Both the position numbers and the translations under genes were made by a program. Below, in pieces: positions 1-10,149 of a DNA stretch of 64,000 nt (the first letter of the stretch is position 1; each line of letters opens with the position of its first letter). Source of the stretch: Diplolepis rosae (taxonomy: Eukaryota; Arthropoda; Insecta; Hymenoptera; Diplolepididae); the NCBI GenBank assembly GCA_030998225.1, contig JAPYXD010000680.1, positions 13,020,001 to 13,084,000 on the forward strand. Reading direction: 5' to 3'. Under the pieces are notes generated by a model. It was given only the letters and a program-made list of their open reading frames with translations, was not told where the DNA came from and ran no database searches.

Positions 1-20
1 GTATACCTTTGTGTGCGAAA

Positions 21-292
21 ATGTCGAGTTTTGAGCTGAATGAGCGTCATTTGCGGGGACTTTTGATTTACTTCTTCAATTTAAAGACATCTGCAGTTGA
101 GGCTTATTGATTGCTTGTAGAAAGATAATGTGAGGCTGCCTTAAGTGAGAGAAGTTGTCGTGAGTGGTTTCAAAACTTTAAGAATGCTGAATTTGTAATC
201 GAAGACAAAGAACGTAGCGGAAGGCCGAAAGTGTACGAAGACACGGAATTGGAAGAATTATTGGATCAAGATTCGTGCCGAATGCAAGAAGA
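21..292 (+). pseudogene. Mariner transposase, N-terminal fragment
   Basis: Translation from the ATG at 21 gives an N-terminal mariner pattern: FELNERHLRGLLIYFF, then after a stop and a frame change CREWFQNFK, a GRPK motif and LEELLDQDSCRMQEE. This is the paired helix-turn-helix DNA-binding half of a mariner transposase. It closely resembles the copy at 49605-50513, including the upstream leader just before the ATG. The catalytic D,D34D half is absent after about 292. It is a dead fragment; its left inverted repeat would lie outside the window. Confidence 0.85.
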
Positions 293-974
293 ACGATACG
301 ATGGATAATACTTCAAATAAAACATAAGGTTCCGTTCTTTCACAATAAATGACCAATTTTTTATACAAAAACTGCGGAAACTTATTTGTACATCTGATAC
401 GTGTATATATTTTCTGGGTTATTGATATGGCCCTGCACGGCTTAATATGATCAGGATAGGGTACACAATTTACTTCTATGTCACTTCTTAGGATTCGTAT
501 TTTACGCGCATTTTGATAACAACAAATACAAAATTCCAAAGTCAAAATTTTCAAAATAAAAAATAAAATAAGTTTTCCCAACCTTGGACCTTTTTATTTT
601 TCTATAAATATGCCCAAACTAACCCTGATTATATGTCTCAAAATCTCTCCAAGGAGAATCATGGGCCGAGCATTAGTTTTCGAGTAACAGAACAGAACTT
701 GAGTGGAGGCATCCTTGTAGCGCGACACACGCTATCACTACGCGCTAGAGTGAAGCTCAGTGGGACTTCTAAATTTCAACTTGTATGGTACTTTATCGTT
801 TAGATGCCACCTACTGTTTTGTGGCTGGATTTTACATTTTTCTTTTTGAGGTATTCGGAATAATCCACGGAAAGTCCAGTTATTCTACATAGCTATGATT
901 TGACCTTTACCATTTGCCTGAAAACCATGATATTGTAGTGTGACCGCAATTGCTATTGCTTTATTAAATCTTTC
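293..974. other. Unassigned AT-rich intergenic DNA
   Basis: I see no coding frame with recognisable residues, no inverted repeat of note and no RNA gene here. Confidence 0.4.
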
Positions 975-1310
975 TTAAAGTTGTAAGCTCATCTCAGCGT
1001 GATTTTCTTTTGAATTAAACGGTACGACCGTTTCTGTGTGACTTTTGTAAATCCATGCTAATAAAGCATGAGCATTTAGAATCTGGTTTTTCGAGGAACG
1101 CTGTAAGCTAGGTTTTGCGGTTAGTCGTTTCAGATTCCCACCAGTACCATCACATGTCTCTTTGTCTTGAGGAGTAGTATGAATGTGACATACTGCAGGA
1201 ATGCCAAAATCTTTTTCCTGGTGTAAAAGGTTTGTAAATCTATACTTGTTTTGAAAATGCTGACTCCTCCATCCGCATTCATCAATGCGAGACCCTGCCC
1301 CCACGCAAAA
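975..1310 (-). pseudogene. Fragment of an uncharacterised multi-copy protein (same family as 45790-47671)
   Basis: The minus-strand frame reads SQHFQNKYRFTNLL, then KDFGIPAVCHIH, then CDGTGGNLKRLTAKPSLQ. The longer copy at 45790-47671 has the aligned blocks SQHFKNKSNFANLL, DFGIPAEWHFH and CDGIGANLKR. The blocks fall in the same order and spacing, so both are copies of one dispersed family. Only the C-terminal third remains here and nothing recognisable precedes it upstream of about 1310. I do not know the function. The clustered Asp, Asn, Trp/His and CDG residues could suit a nuclease or transposase fold, but that is inference. Confidence 0.7.
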
Positions 1311-2059
1311 CACTTTCTCGTGTCTTGGGTGTGTTGTGTTCAGTGTTACTGTGAATTTGTCATGTCATGTTGGTGTCTGTGTAACCCCTCCTCCTTTCTC
1401 ATCCGGGCTTGGGACCGGCAATGGTGTTGTTCTTGAAAAGGGTTTATCAGTGTTGCCAGATTAGTTTTAGGATGTCCCCCAAGACTTTCACTATTTTACC
1501 CCAAATCTCCCTGTAGTCGAACTGAAAATTCCTTATATTTCTCCCTACGTAATTTTACTCAATTTTTAAATGCTGTTCAAGCCGCGTTTACACTCGCAAA
1601 TTCTTAGGATATCAAGTCAAACTATATTTTCCATAGTAGATAAAATCCAACTCTTTAATTGTTATAGTTATCTTTTCATATTCATATGAAACAATTATTA
1701 AGAGAAAATTGCAAGAAACATATTTGATTGGGGTAATATAATCCATTTCACGTAACTGTCCAGAGGACGTAAGGAACAAAAGTAGGACATGAGGAAGAAA
1801 AAAGATGGAAAATTGAACATGCTGGTCGTAAATGGATGTCTTTACAGCCGCTCTACAGACGCTCGAAGTGTTACTTTAGTACTTTTTTCTCGAAAAAAAT
1901 TCTTTTTTAATTATAAACATTTTTGAGTCTATAAACATTTCTTAGTGCCTTTCATTTGAGTTCTCGAAACTTCAAATCGATATCTTATTTCGTGTGGCCG
2001 GAGGTTGGTTTAAAAAAGTAAGGTAGGAATCGGGTCATTATGAGACTGTTTGGTTTACA
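1311..2059. other. Unassigned sequence
   Basis: A moderately GC-rich stretch (about 1311-1440) is followed by AT-rich DNA. I see no supported gene or repeat structure. Confidence 0.4.
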
Positions 2060-2165
2060 TGCCGTTACGCAATGCAATCGAAAGACCCGGGCTCGAACCC
2101 CGACACAGTCGAAAGCACCTTTTTCTCTACAGAAAGAGTTTTGAATTCTTTGAAGAATATCAATT
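2060..2165 (+). repeat. SINE-like fragment with a tRNA B box
   Basis: The stretch around 2088-2101 holds GGGCTCGAACCCC, close to the RNA polymerase III B box. It is followed by CAGTCGAAAGC and a CTACAGAAAGA tail segment. The same order appears at 57505-57600 and, on the minus strand, at 43965-44085. The A box part is missing, so this is a 5'-truncated piece of a tRNA-derived SINE family. Confidence 0.55.
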
Positions 2166-2181
2166 GGTTCACATGATTTAA

Positions 2182-2338
2182 GGTAGTTCGTTCACGAAAA
2201 TTAGACCTCAGGCAAAAATAGATAGTTTTGATTTCAAGAATAGCAATATTATTATTGAAGGGCTATATTGAAAGGGAAAAGATTATTTTTCATAAAAAAA
2301 AATTTGAAACACAAAAAAATAATTTTATTAATAAATTT
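2182..2338 (+). mobile_element. Left end of a TTAA-flanked terminal-inverted-repeat element
   Basis: It starts right after TTAA (2178-2181) with GGTAGTTCGTTCACG and continues through a GACCTCAGGCAAAAATAG block and a GAATAGCAATATTATTATT block. Related ends occur at 37591, 42649, 43833 (inverted) and 34348 (inverted). The TTCGTTCACG variant is shared only with the inverted end at 34348. That suggests these two are halves of one copy later split by insertions. Confidence 0.65.
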
Positions 2339-2339
2339 T

Positions 2340-2975
2340 CATATTCTGGACTTACATTGACCCTTAATTAATAATTCATGATATATGTTGATGTTGGTAA
2401 TTGGCTTTAGGGTCCAAGTTTGATAAAAACTCAGAGTTTTACATAATCAGACGTTTCGGCTCTGATCGGAGCCCTCATCAGTGATTTATTTTAACCTAAA
2501 AATACAGAAAAAAGGTTTGCTAACATAGGATTTTTTGAATACAATTTTTTAAAATAATTATCATTTTGTTTTTACATGTAGGTAAATAAATTTTGAGATT
2601 ACATTAAGGTAAATAATTCTTTCACATAACGTAAATATCCGAATACCAGAAAAACATTTTTGAAAAGGTTGGAATTAAATTTCTAAGTGTAAAAAATATT
2701 TTAAAATTGACATTCGTGCATGAAATTGGAGATTGAAATTTCTGTGGTATAATGTATCATTTGAAGGATATAAACAGTATTTTTGTATAAATGATGGGGA
2801 AACTTTGAAAGCGTGACATATTATGCGTTTATACAGTGAGGTGATTAACTTGACATTTTATAAAGATTTCTTCGCATTGGCCTTTCTTGATATTGCAATA
2901 TTATATGAAAATTTATGTCCTTTTTGTGTACATTCTGAATAAACAGCCTCATTGTCTATACCCACAATTGAGAAA
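2340..2975 (-). mobile_element. Penelope-like terminal repeat (type A)
   Basis: The segment is an inverted copy of 33470-33950. Both share the hammerhead-like motif, a stretch around CCGAATACCAGAAAAACA (2640-2657) and the CAGTGAGGTGATTAACTTGAC stretch (2836-2856). The same hammerhead block also appears at 41933 and 42468. No coding sequence remains. Assignment to PLE terminal repeats rests on the ribozyme-like motif and the nearby PLE coding pieces; it is an inference. Confidence 0.55.
2445..2486 (-). ncRNA. Hammerhead-ribozyme-like motif (type A, best copy)
   Basis: Read on the minus strand: AATCA, CTGATGA, stem II GGCTC/GAGCC, GAAAC, the cleavage triplet GTC, then TGATT. AATCA and TGATT are fully complementary and would form stem I. 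Stem III is reduced to the self-complementary ACGT around GAAACGTC, as expected of hammerheads that act as dimers. All invariant core bases are present. Activity has not been shown. Confidence 0.65.
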
Positions 2976-2989
2976 ACATTTTGTATAAC

Positions 2990-3250
2990 TTATAGCAAGA
3001 CATGTTCCTGTACATGTTTTGGATTTTTATATTGACCCACAGTAATAAATATATGATAATTGAATCGGCATGGGGTCAGTTACTTTTCCTCCAAACCTTT
3101 TAGGCGGTGGAACTATAAAATTTCAAAGTTGCAAACGTTTCGGCCACAGATGTGGGCCCTCTTCAGTGCCAGATTTTTTAAGAGCAAAAACATTAAGGTA
3201 TCGTAACCGCCTTAGAAAATAAACCTTAAAAATTAATCATTAATAATTTA
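2990..3250 (-). mobile_element. Penelope-like terminal repeat (type B)
   Basis: It shares the block from a GGGTCA segment to the GCAAACGTTTCGGCCACA segment with 6220-6770 and 36800-37400. It carries the second hammerhead-like variant. No coding sequence is present. The boundaries are approximate. Confidence 0.5.
3131..3171 (-). ncRNA. Hammerhead-ribozyme-like motif (type B)
   Basis: On the minus strand: GGCA, CTGAAGA, a GGCC-based stem II, GAAAC, the GTT triplet, then TGC. Stem I is GCA/TGC, a compensated change from the TCA/TGA pair of type A. Position 7 of the core is A instead of T, which the hammerhead tolerates. Confidence 0.55.
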
Positions 3251-3402
3251 CCTGAATTGCGTGCATTTAAAAAAAACAAAAACAGATTCTCTAACCTGCA
3301 ATTTGCATTTCAAAGGTCCATCTTGAATTAATAAATTCGTGATACATGAGTGCAAATTAAGGAACTTGAAAATTTTATCATTTTTCTCCCAAATAGAATA
3401 AC

Positions 3403-5212
3403 CTCAATTCAATGCCCGGATCGAATAAGGGGATGCGACGCTTGAACTGGACATTATTTTCCCAATAATCAATAAAAAGTCGAATTGCATAAAAATTCGA
3501 AATGAAAAATATGCGTTTGCTCTTCGTGTCGAGGTGCATCTTTTTTTTATTTAAAATTTTTTTATCCGGCAAATAGTTTTCGAGACAAAAATTAAAAAAC
3601 GTCGTTTTTGCACAGATAAAAAATCAATGTTTTTCAAAATATAACTCGCGATTCCTCGCTCAGTTCACAATGAAATGATTCGAAACATTCACCATTTTAT
3701 TTCGCTGACTCTAGCGGAGCCGTTGAGTCTTAAAAAGAAATAAAAATTAGTATTTTTTATAAAATATTTAATAAGAAACTCAGGGACTCTGAAAGTTGTG
3801 CGCTGCGACGTTCTCGTGAAGAAAGAGTCGAGGAAATTTCACGGCTCAGAAAACTTCCAGCGAGGCGATTGTTCCTTAGGGTTCAAGGAAGTTCTTTGTA
3901 AAATTTCACGCAATTATATTCATAAACAAAGAAACAGTGCCGAGTTAAAAAAGCTGTCGCGCGATCACGTGGAGCGCTTTGAGCACGAGCGCAGCAAGTT
4001 TCAACCTGCTGAGTATTCTCAAATGTTTTTTTCTGTTTTCACCTACTTTTTCGGAGATTGTTTTAAATTCTAGTGTTAAAATATAAAAATGAATTTATTC
4101 CCACAAATCTGACTTGTATTTCGTATAATAATCTATACATAATTTACATGAATGCAGCATAGTATTAGCTATGTTTTTCTATTTTAATACTCAGTAATGA
4201 AACTTCTGTTTGATTATTTCCAGTAATAACGACGACACTTAATTAAATTAAATAATTGTTTGATGTAATTATGTGTCTTCGTTATGCCAAAAATTTGTAA
4301 GTTTAGGATGAAGAAAGATATCGATGCTACGTAATTCATGTTCAATATAATGTGAAGAGAATAAAACTCTTATATGAATAATATAAATGTTTTTACTGGA
4401 AATAATAAAACATAAGTATCATTACTAAGTATTAAAATACAAAAACATGGCTAATAATATGCTGCATTCATGTAAATTATGTATAGATTATTATACGAAG
4501 TACAAGTCAGGTTTGTGTGAATAAATTCTTTTTTATATTTTAACAATGAAATGTAAAACAATCTCCGAAAAAGTAGGTGAAAACAGAAAAAAACCTTCGA
4601 GAATACTCAGCAGGTTGAAACTTGCTGCGCTCGTGCTCAAAGCGCTCCACGTGATCGCGCGACAGTTTTTTTAACTCGACACTGTTTCTTTGTTTATGAA
4701 TATAATTGCGTGAAATTTCACAAAGAACTTCCTTGAACCCTAACGAACAATCGCCTCGCTGGAAGATTTCTATTCCGTGAAATTTCCTCGACTCTTTCTT
4801 CACGAGAACGTCGCAGCGCACAAATTTCAGAGTCACTGTGTTTCTTATTAAATATTTTATAAAAAATAGTAATTTTTATTACTTTTTAAGACTCAACGGC
4901 TCCGCTAGAGTCAGCGAAATAAAATGGTGAATGTTTCGAATCATTTCATTGTGAACTGAGCGAGTAATCGCGAGTTATATTTTTAAAAACATTGATTTTT
5001 GATCTATGCAAAAACGACGTTTTTTAATTTTTATCTCGAAAACTATTTGACAGATAAAAAAATTTTAAATAAAAAAAAGATGCACCTACACGCGAAGAGC
5101 AAACACATATTTTTTATTTCAAATTTTTATGCATTTCGACTTTTTATTGATTATCGGGAAAGTAATGTCCAGTTCAAGCGTCGCGTCCTCTTATTCGATC
5201 CGGGAATTGAAT
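3403..5212. repeat. Large palindrome, arms about 820 bp, loop about 170 bp
   Basis: The sequence from 3403 to 4223 is repeated in inverse orientation at 4395-5212 with few differences. The two arms encode the same short frame: 3798-4073 on plus and 4540-4836 on minus. Both contain CSLGFKEVLC, ISRNYIHKQRNS and HVERFEHERSKFQPAEYS. A second mirrored pair is at 3378-3572 (minus) and 4999-5328 (plus), with NVQFKRR and LFDPGIE. I recognise neither product. Transcription through it would give a long hairpin RNA. It may be a fold-back transposon or an inverted duplication. Confidence 0.8.
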
Positions 5213-5327
5213 TTTTCCTGCCCACGTCTTTAACAGATATTTCCAGTTTGAGTCAAGTAAAATTTCGCGCCATTTTGAATAAAACAAATTTAAATGCAAT
5301 AAAAATACTGTCTCCAACAGTAAACTA

Positions 5328-5673
5328 AATAAAAATGGTTCAGAAACTTAACAGGAGTTCAAATCCCCGAAAATGTTGCTAAAGCAGCTACATTAGGAAA
5401 AAATTTTGGAGTGACCATTCAAAAACGCTAAATTCCTACATATAATATCATTACCGATATCGAATCCAATATCAACAAAATAAACCCTGAATCACATGAC
5501 GAATTACGACTAAAAATTACAAACGTTGTTAACAATTTTAAGAAAAATGGAAGTAAACACAAATCAAAACTTTTACAACCTTCTAAAGAAATCAAAGAGG
5601 TCAAAATCTTCGTAAAAATTAACCCAGACATTGTTTTCACTAAGGCAGACAAGGGGAAAACAACGGCAACTTT
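5328..5673 (+). pseudogene. Penelope-like reverse transcriptase, part 1 of 3
   Basis: Translation gives KWFRNLTGVQIPENVAKAA, one stop, then DIESNINKINPESHDELRL and NPDIVFTKADKG. It aligns with the N-terminal region of the minus-strand PLE (23683-25170), which has QIPENVAK, DIESNINK and PDIVFTKADKG. The frame breaks at 5673, where the CCCAGCAAACA terminus begins. It resumes at 26442 with LTRTDYN, exactly the residues expected next. This is the N-terminal part of a PLE reverse transcriptase, copied by target-primed reverse transcription in the family. Confidence 0.85.
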
Positions 5674-5689
5674 CCCAGCAAACACTGCT

Positions 5690-6010
5690 ATATAACATGT
5701 ATGTAACTGTTACGTAACAGATTGTAACACGTTTCATAGCTGGTGACTTACAGGTGAGTCACCTGTGACGCAAAATGTCACACACTGCGTGATGAATTAG
5801 TTCTATAACAGCTCTGTAAAGCTATGATGTAATGAGTCTGTAACAGACTTATGTAACATATGTGCGATATTGTTACGCAGCATCAATGTAAGTATGTTCT
5901 ATATGTGTTATGCAATTATGTTATATAGAAGTTATGTAAAAGCGATATGTAAATAGTATGTAACGGTGATATGTTAAACAGATATACGATGATAAAATAT
6001 TGATAATACA
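5690..6010. repeat. Left subterminal array of TGTAAC-type motifs
   Basis: Repeated short units such as ATGTAACTGTTACGTAACAG, CTGTAACAGACTTATGTAAC and GTTATGTAAAAGCG occur every 10-30 bases. The right arm of the same interval (25240-26430) has the inverted forms GTTACA and TTACATAAC. These are candidate transposase-binding sites. Confidence 0.5.
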
Positions 6011-6219
6011 CAACTCATTTCTGTGAGTCAAATTTTGCACTTTTGTGTTATTTGTCGATTACTGAATATTATACTTACGGCATGTGAAATTTTACCATAA
6101 GAGCAATTTAGTTTACACAAGTTATTACCCACAATTTTTAATTTTTCCAACTATTATTGATGTCGGTATTCGGGAAATTAAAATATCTATATATAATAGT
6201 TTCGAGACATGTTTGTATT

Positions 6220-6770
6220 AATGTCTTTAGTTTTTATCTTGACCCAAATATGAATTCAATATAGTGTTTTTATATTGGCATTGGGTCACTTAGTGTTCAT
6301 TAAAAAATTTTTTGATTAATAAAAAAGAAACATATTAAAGATTTTGCAATGCAGGAAATATAATATGTGGGTAAATAGGCAAACGTTTCGGCCACAAATG
6401 GGGGCCCTCTTCAGTGCCAGCTAATTTCATGAACTTAATGGCTAGGCTGTAAGCATTCAAATTTAATTATTAATGGTAATACTAGATTTTTTGTTTTTTT
6501 GTTTTTCTTTTTGTTTTCTTAAATATAATATTTTATGGAAAAGCGTGCAAGAAACTTATCCGTTGGGCGAAGCTCCAAGGCGCTCAAGAACAAGACGCTC
6601 CAAAAACACCGTCCTCAAAAAAGAGAAAAAAACTATGTTCTGGTCGATCCGCGAAATTGTGACCGTAGATTTACTCCTCAAAGGCACATACAAGAACCAC
6701 TTAAACGCAATGATATTTTCATCTAAAAAATTTTGTTAAAACCACTAATTTTGTAGAGAAAAACACCACT
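6220..6770 (-). mobile_element. Penelope-like terminal repeat (type B), longest copy
   Basis: A 50-base block at about 6255-6305 (TTGGCATTGGGTCACTTAG within it) also stands immediately upstream of the minus-strand PLE frame at 25190-25235, where it is in the sense of that frame. Here it is followed by the hammerhead-like motif on the opposite strand and by sequence shared with 36930-37080. Short open frames at 6473-6739 carry no recognisable domain. Confidence 0.5.
6378..6419 (-). ncRNA. Hammerhead-ribozyme-like motif (type B)
   Basis: Minus strand: TGGCA, CTGAAGA, GGCC/GGCC stem II, GAAAC, GTT, TGCC. Stem I can form four pairs (GGCA/TGCC), one more than the copy at 3131. All core bases are retained. 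Confidence 0.6.
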
Positions 6771-7283
6771 ATCCATAAAGGGGGCCCACAACACCTTCAA
6801 GAAGTATGCAATTCACAGGACACAAACACACGGACACGGAAAGACGAAGCTGTTTAAGAGAAAATCTTGAATTTTTTACTATATTTTTATTGTTAATTTC
6901 CGCTTTGTTTGATTCCTTTAAGACACAGAGGCAGCAGACAGAATTGACCGCACACTCTGTTCAGTGTCGAAAAGGAAACTTCTTGAAGGAAACTGCTTAG
7001 GAAATAGAGTAGTAAATGAAGTTTGAAAAGCTAGCCTAAAGAATTAATATATACCGTCACCATTTGTTGTGAAGGGTCAAGTTCCAAACGCATAAACATG
7101 CCCCATACACAGTCTATGTCTGGGAAACTCGGGACCCAAGTACGCGTAAGTGTTCGAGGAAAGAAAGAGAAAGGAAGTTCAAGACCACATGTTCCTAGAG
7201 TCCTCCAGAGAAAGCCCTTTTTAATTCACTGGAGATGTAATATTAATTTCAAACTCAACAATAGTAGATTGTGTACCAAAGGC
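6771..7283. other. Unassigned sequence
   Basis: Short open frames (6806-7000 and 7098-7376, plus strand) have no recognisable domain or start context. I see no repeat partner elsewhere in the window. Confidence 0.35.
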
Positions 7284-7602
7284 GGCATGGTGGCGATTGT
7301 GACGAGTGGGAAGTGTACCCGCCCGAGCGTAGCGAGGGCGGTATTCACACGAGTCACATCGCTACCATGTCGTTGAGATACACACGACGTTTTGTGTCCA
7401 AATTGGTGGAAAAAGTCGCGTTGCGTGCGAGTTCGTAGTTAGCCGCGGGCAGTCAAGTTTCGTGCGGTATGAACATTATCGCCCTTTGAAGCGGGCGGTA
7501 TGAACATTTCGCCCGATTTTGACGCCAAGGCACAATTGACTGCATGCCGCTCTACGCACAAGCATGCAATGCGACTTTTTCCGCCCGTTTGGACACAAAA
7601 TA
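7284..7602. repeat. GC-rich hairpins, MITE-like
   Basis: Two inverted repeats lie side by side. CATGGTGGCGATTGTGAC (from 7286) pairs with GTCACATCGCTACCATG (to about 7371). TTTTGTGTCCAAA with GGAAAAAGTCGC (from 7390) pairs with its inverse ending near 7601. A GCGGTATGAACATT unit occurs twice between the second pair of arms. The GC content is far above the surroundings. No transposase is present. Confidence 0.55.
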
Positions 7603-7699
7603 ATTTGAAATCATTAACAACAATATTCTTAGAAAGAGTTGCAACACAATGAAGAAGGCTTTTTCTTACTCCGTTTTTTTGTGTACAAAGGCATTATTT

Positions 7700-9246
7700 T
7701 ATGTGTGTAAAAGTTATGTGTGGAGAGTATACATTATTTGATAATGATTAAAGGCCCAAAAGAACAGAAAGTCTCAGAGATTATAATAAGCAGGATGTTT
7801 AACGCGTATGAGTCAGGCGCTTTGAGGTTTATCTTTGCGATATATTACAATATTTATAGGCGCGAGAAACTAAATTAAAGTTCGTATGTATATAGAAACT
7901 TTAGCACGCGTGTATGAATTTTTATGTGGTATTATATATTTGTGATTATACTATATGAAGGCACACACGTATGTTTTGAACGCTTTGAGGCTTGTTTATG
8001 TCATATAAAAATCGCATCAGTCTCCTGCTGAAGAATCTAAAATTGGAGACGTTGAATATACATAAAAATCGTATTTATTTTGAAGGTATAACTCGCGTGT
8101 ATGGATTTTGTGTAAACGCTGAAAAAATAAGTAATGTATTCATTATTTTATACCCATTCGGGCGCAAATTTATAAAGACTCTGGGATTGAGCGCTTGTTG
8201 GATTGTATATAATATTCATATCGAATTAATTAAGAAATATTTAAGATAGCGAGAATCTTATTCAATTTTGTATGTACGTAGATATTTTTAGCCGGCGTGT
8301 TATTATGTAGCCGTAAATGCATGTAGAATGTGTTCACGGTTTCATAAAAAAAGGTCAGCCGCGAAATTCAAAAACCTCTGTGATTATTTTATGAGGATGG
8401 TACAGGCATGTGTGCTAAGCACTTTAATATAATATACATATATTATAACATATTGCAGGATATTGACATATTGTTATAACACATATACATATATCATATA
8501 TTAAACATATATTACACATATATGGCAATATAATGTAAGTAAGAGTCGATTTAGTGCAGACGAATATCCAATATAAGAAAGTGAGAAAATAAATAGTAAT
8601 CGTGTTTATATTAAAAGTACCACTCGCGGGTGTATATGTGTAATGCAGTGCTGAATACGTATTAAAGTATCCACTATTTTATACCGATGATAGGAGCCGG
8701 GATCAAATATCTCAGAGATTGTATTTCGCGGGAAGTACACGCGTATGTATTAAGCGTTTTACTGCTTGTATATGTTATATAATATTCGCATCTTCTTTGA
8801 GGCTTGATTGTGTGATATAATATTCGCATCGGCCTACTGCTGAATAATCTTAAATCGGAGACGTTGAATATACAAATAATTGTATATATTTGGACGGGTT
8901 AACTCGCGTGTAGAAATTTTATGTAGCGCTGAATATGTTTGAATTGTATTCATTATTTTATACCCATTCGGGCGCAAATTTATAAAGACTCTGGGATTGA
9001 GCGCTTGTTGGATTGTATATAATATTCATATCGAATTAATTAAGAAATATTTAAGATAGCGAGAATCTTATTCAATTTTGTATGTACGTAGATATTTTTA
9101 GCCGGCGTGTTATTATGTAGCCGTAAATGCATGTAGAATGTGTTCACGGTTTCATGAAAAAGTCAGCCGCGAAATTCAAAAACCTCTGTGATTATTTTAT
9201 GAGGATGGTACACGCGTGTGTGCTAAGCACTTTAATATAATATACA
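7700..9246. repeat. Satellite array with an 810 bp higher-order period, left part
   Basis: The stretch 8136-8440 recurs almost unchanged at 8946-9246, an offset of 810. Within it, related sub-units of about 200, 330 and 280 bp recur. Each has an ACTCGCGTGTAT-type box, a GCTGAATATGT-type box and a CATTATTTTATACCCATTC-type box. Short frames such as 7992-8249 have no recognisable product. The array continues after the Ty3/gypsy insertion. Confidence 0.75.
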
Positions 9247-9506
9247 CGTAGGAATGTAGATTTTCGGTATATCAGTAGTTTCGCTGTAAGTAATGCGTAG
9301 GTGTAAGATAGGTCTAGGCCCTTAGTGGCACCGTTCAGAAGAGAGGGGGGTACTGAGGGATGAGACCCCCAGCAGTCGAGAGGGTAAAGGCAGTTCGGTT
9401 TTGTACGCCTGATTGAGCACGACGAATTTTCTGGTGTAATGGATTTGTGTTTTATTAAATGAAATTAATTGTAACTATTCAGTTTTTATTAATCCTCAGT
9501 CCCACA
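9247..9506 (+). repeat. 5' long terminal repeat
   Basis: It is 260 bp and ends in CCCACA just before the primer-binding site. It begins CGTAGG where the 3' copy begins TGTAGG. One internal difference near the end (CTCAGT against CTCACT) separates the two copies. Confidence 0.95.
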
Positions 9507-9511
9507 ATTTT

Positions 9512-9529
9512 TGGGGGCTCGTCCGGGAT
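9512..9529 (+). promoter_or_regulatory. Primer-binding site for tRNA-Pro
   Basis: TGGGGGCTCGTCCGGGAT lies five bases after the 5' repeat. It is identical to the 18-base tRNA-Pro primer site well known from murine-type retroviruses, so minus-strand DNA synthesis in this family is predicted to start from tRNA-Pro. Confidence 0.9.
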
Positions 9530-10149
9530 GAGGGTCAAAACAATAATAAACTGGGTAGAGACGATGTTCTTTTAAAACAATAGCAAGAAGACTCAGATGA
9601 CGCGACGCTACTTGAAAGGACGCGGTGAAGTGAAGTTGCATCAGACAGAACAAAAGTGTTAGAATGGGCTTGATGTCAGTGGAAATTCATATCTAACGGT
9701 TTTTATGAATTGCGTTAAATGAAAAAGAAGTAATTTTTGGGTTTTCATGCGACGGGATGTTGAATTAGTGAAAACAACGCTCACCTCCACAACGACGTAC
9801 CAAGCAAAGACGAAGGACGACGCTACGCAAGACACGAAGCAACGAAGAAGTAACGAAGTGATAAAGAAGAATATAAAGTGGTATAGTGGATACGCGTTCT
9901 ACAACAGCCAAGCCTAAACAGGAAAATCAAAAAAGCAAACCCAGAGAACGGGAACAGAAGCAAACGACGCCGAAAGGAAACATACAGAAGCTTGTGAGGA
10001 AAGCAACTGAAAGATAGGGGGAAAGGAGTTACCTGCGTGTTGAAGAAAGGTACGCACCTAGCTCAGGTACTTCCCTTCTTACCAAGGAAAAAACAAGCTA
10101 CCAAGAAAGGGACGTGAGTAGCGAGGAAGAAGCTAACGAGCAGGACACG
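9530..10149 (+). other. Leader between primer site and gag
   Basis: About 600 bases rich in GACGAAG/ACGACGC-type purine-rich sequence. The gag frame is open upstream to at least 10030 without an ATG, so the first in-frame ATG is at 10150. Confidence 0.6.

Noticed and set aside
7992..8249. Open frame in the satellite as a small gene
   Set aside because: It lies wholly in tandem repeat DNA, is not kept open in the other units, and has no recognisable features.
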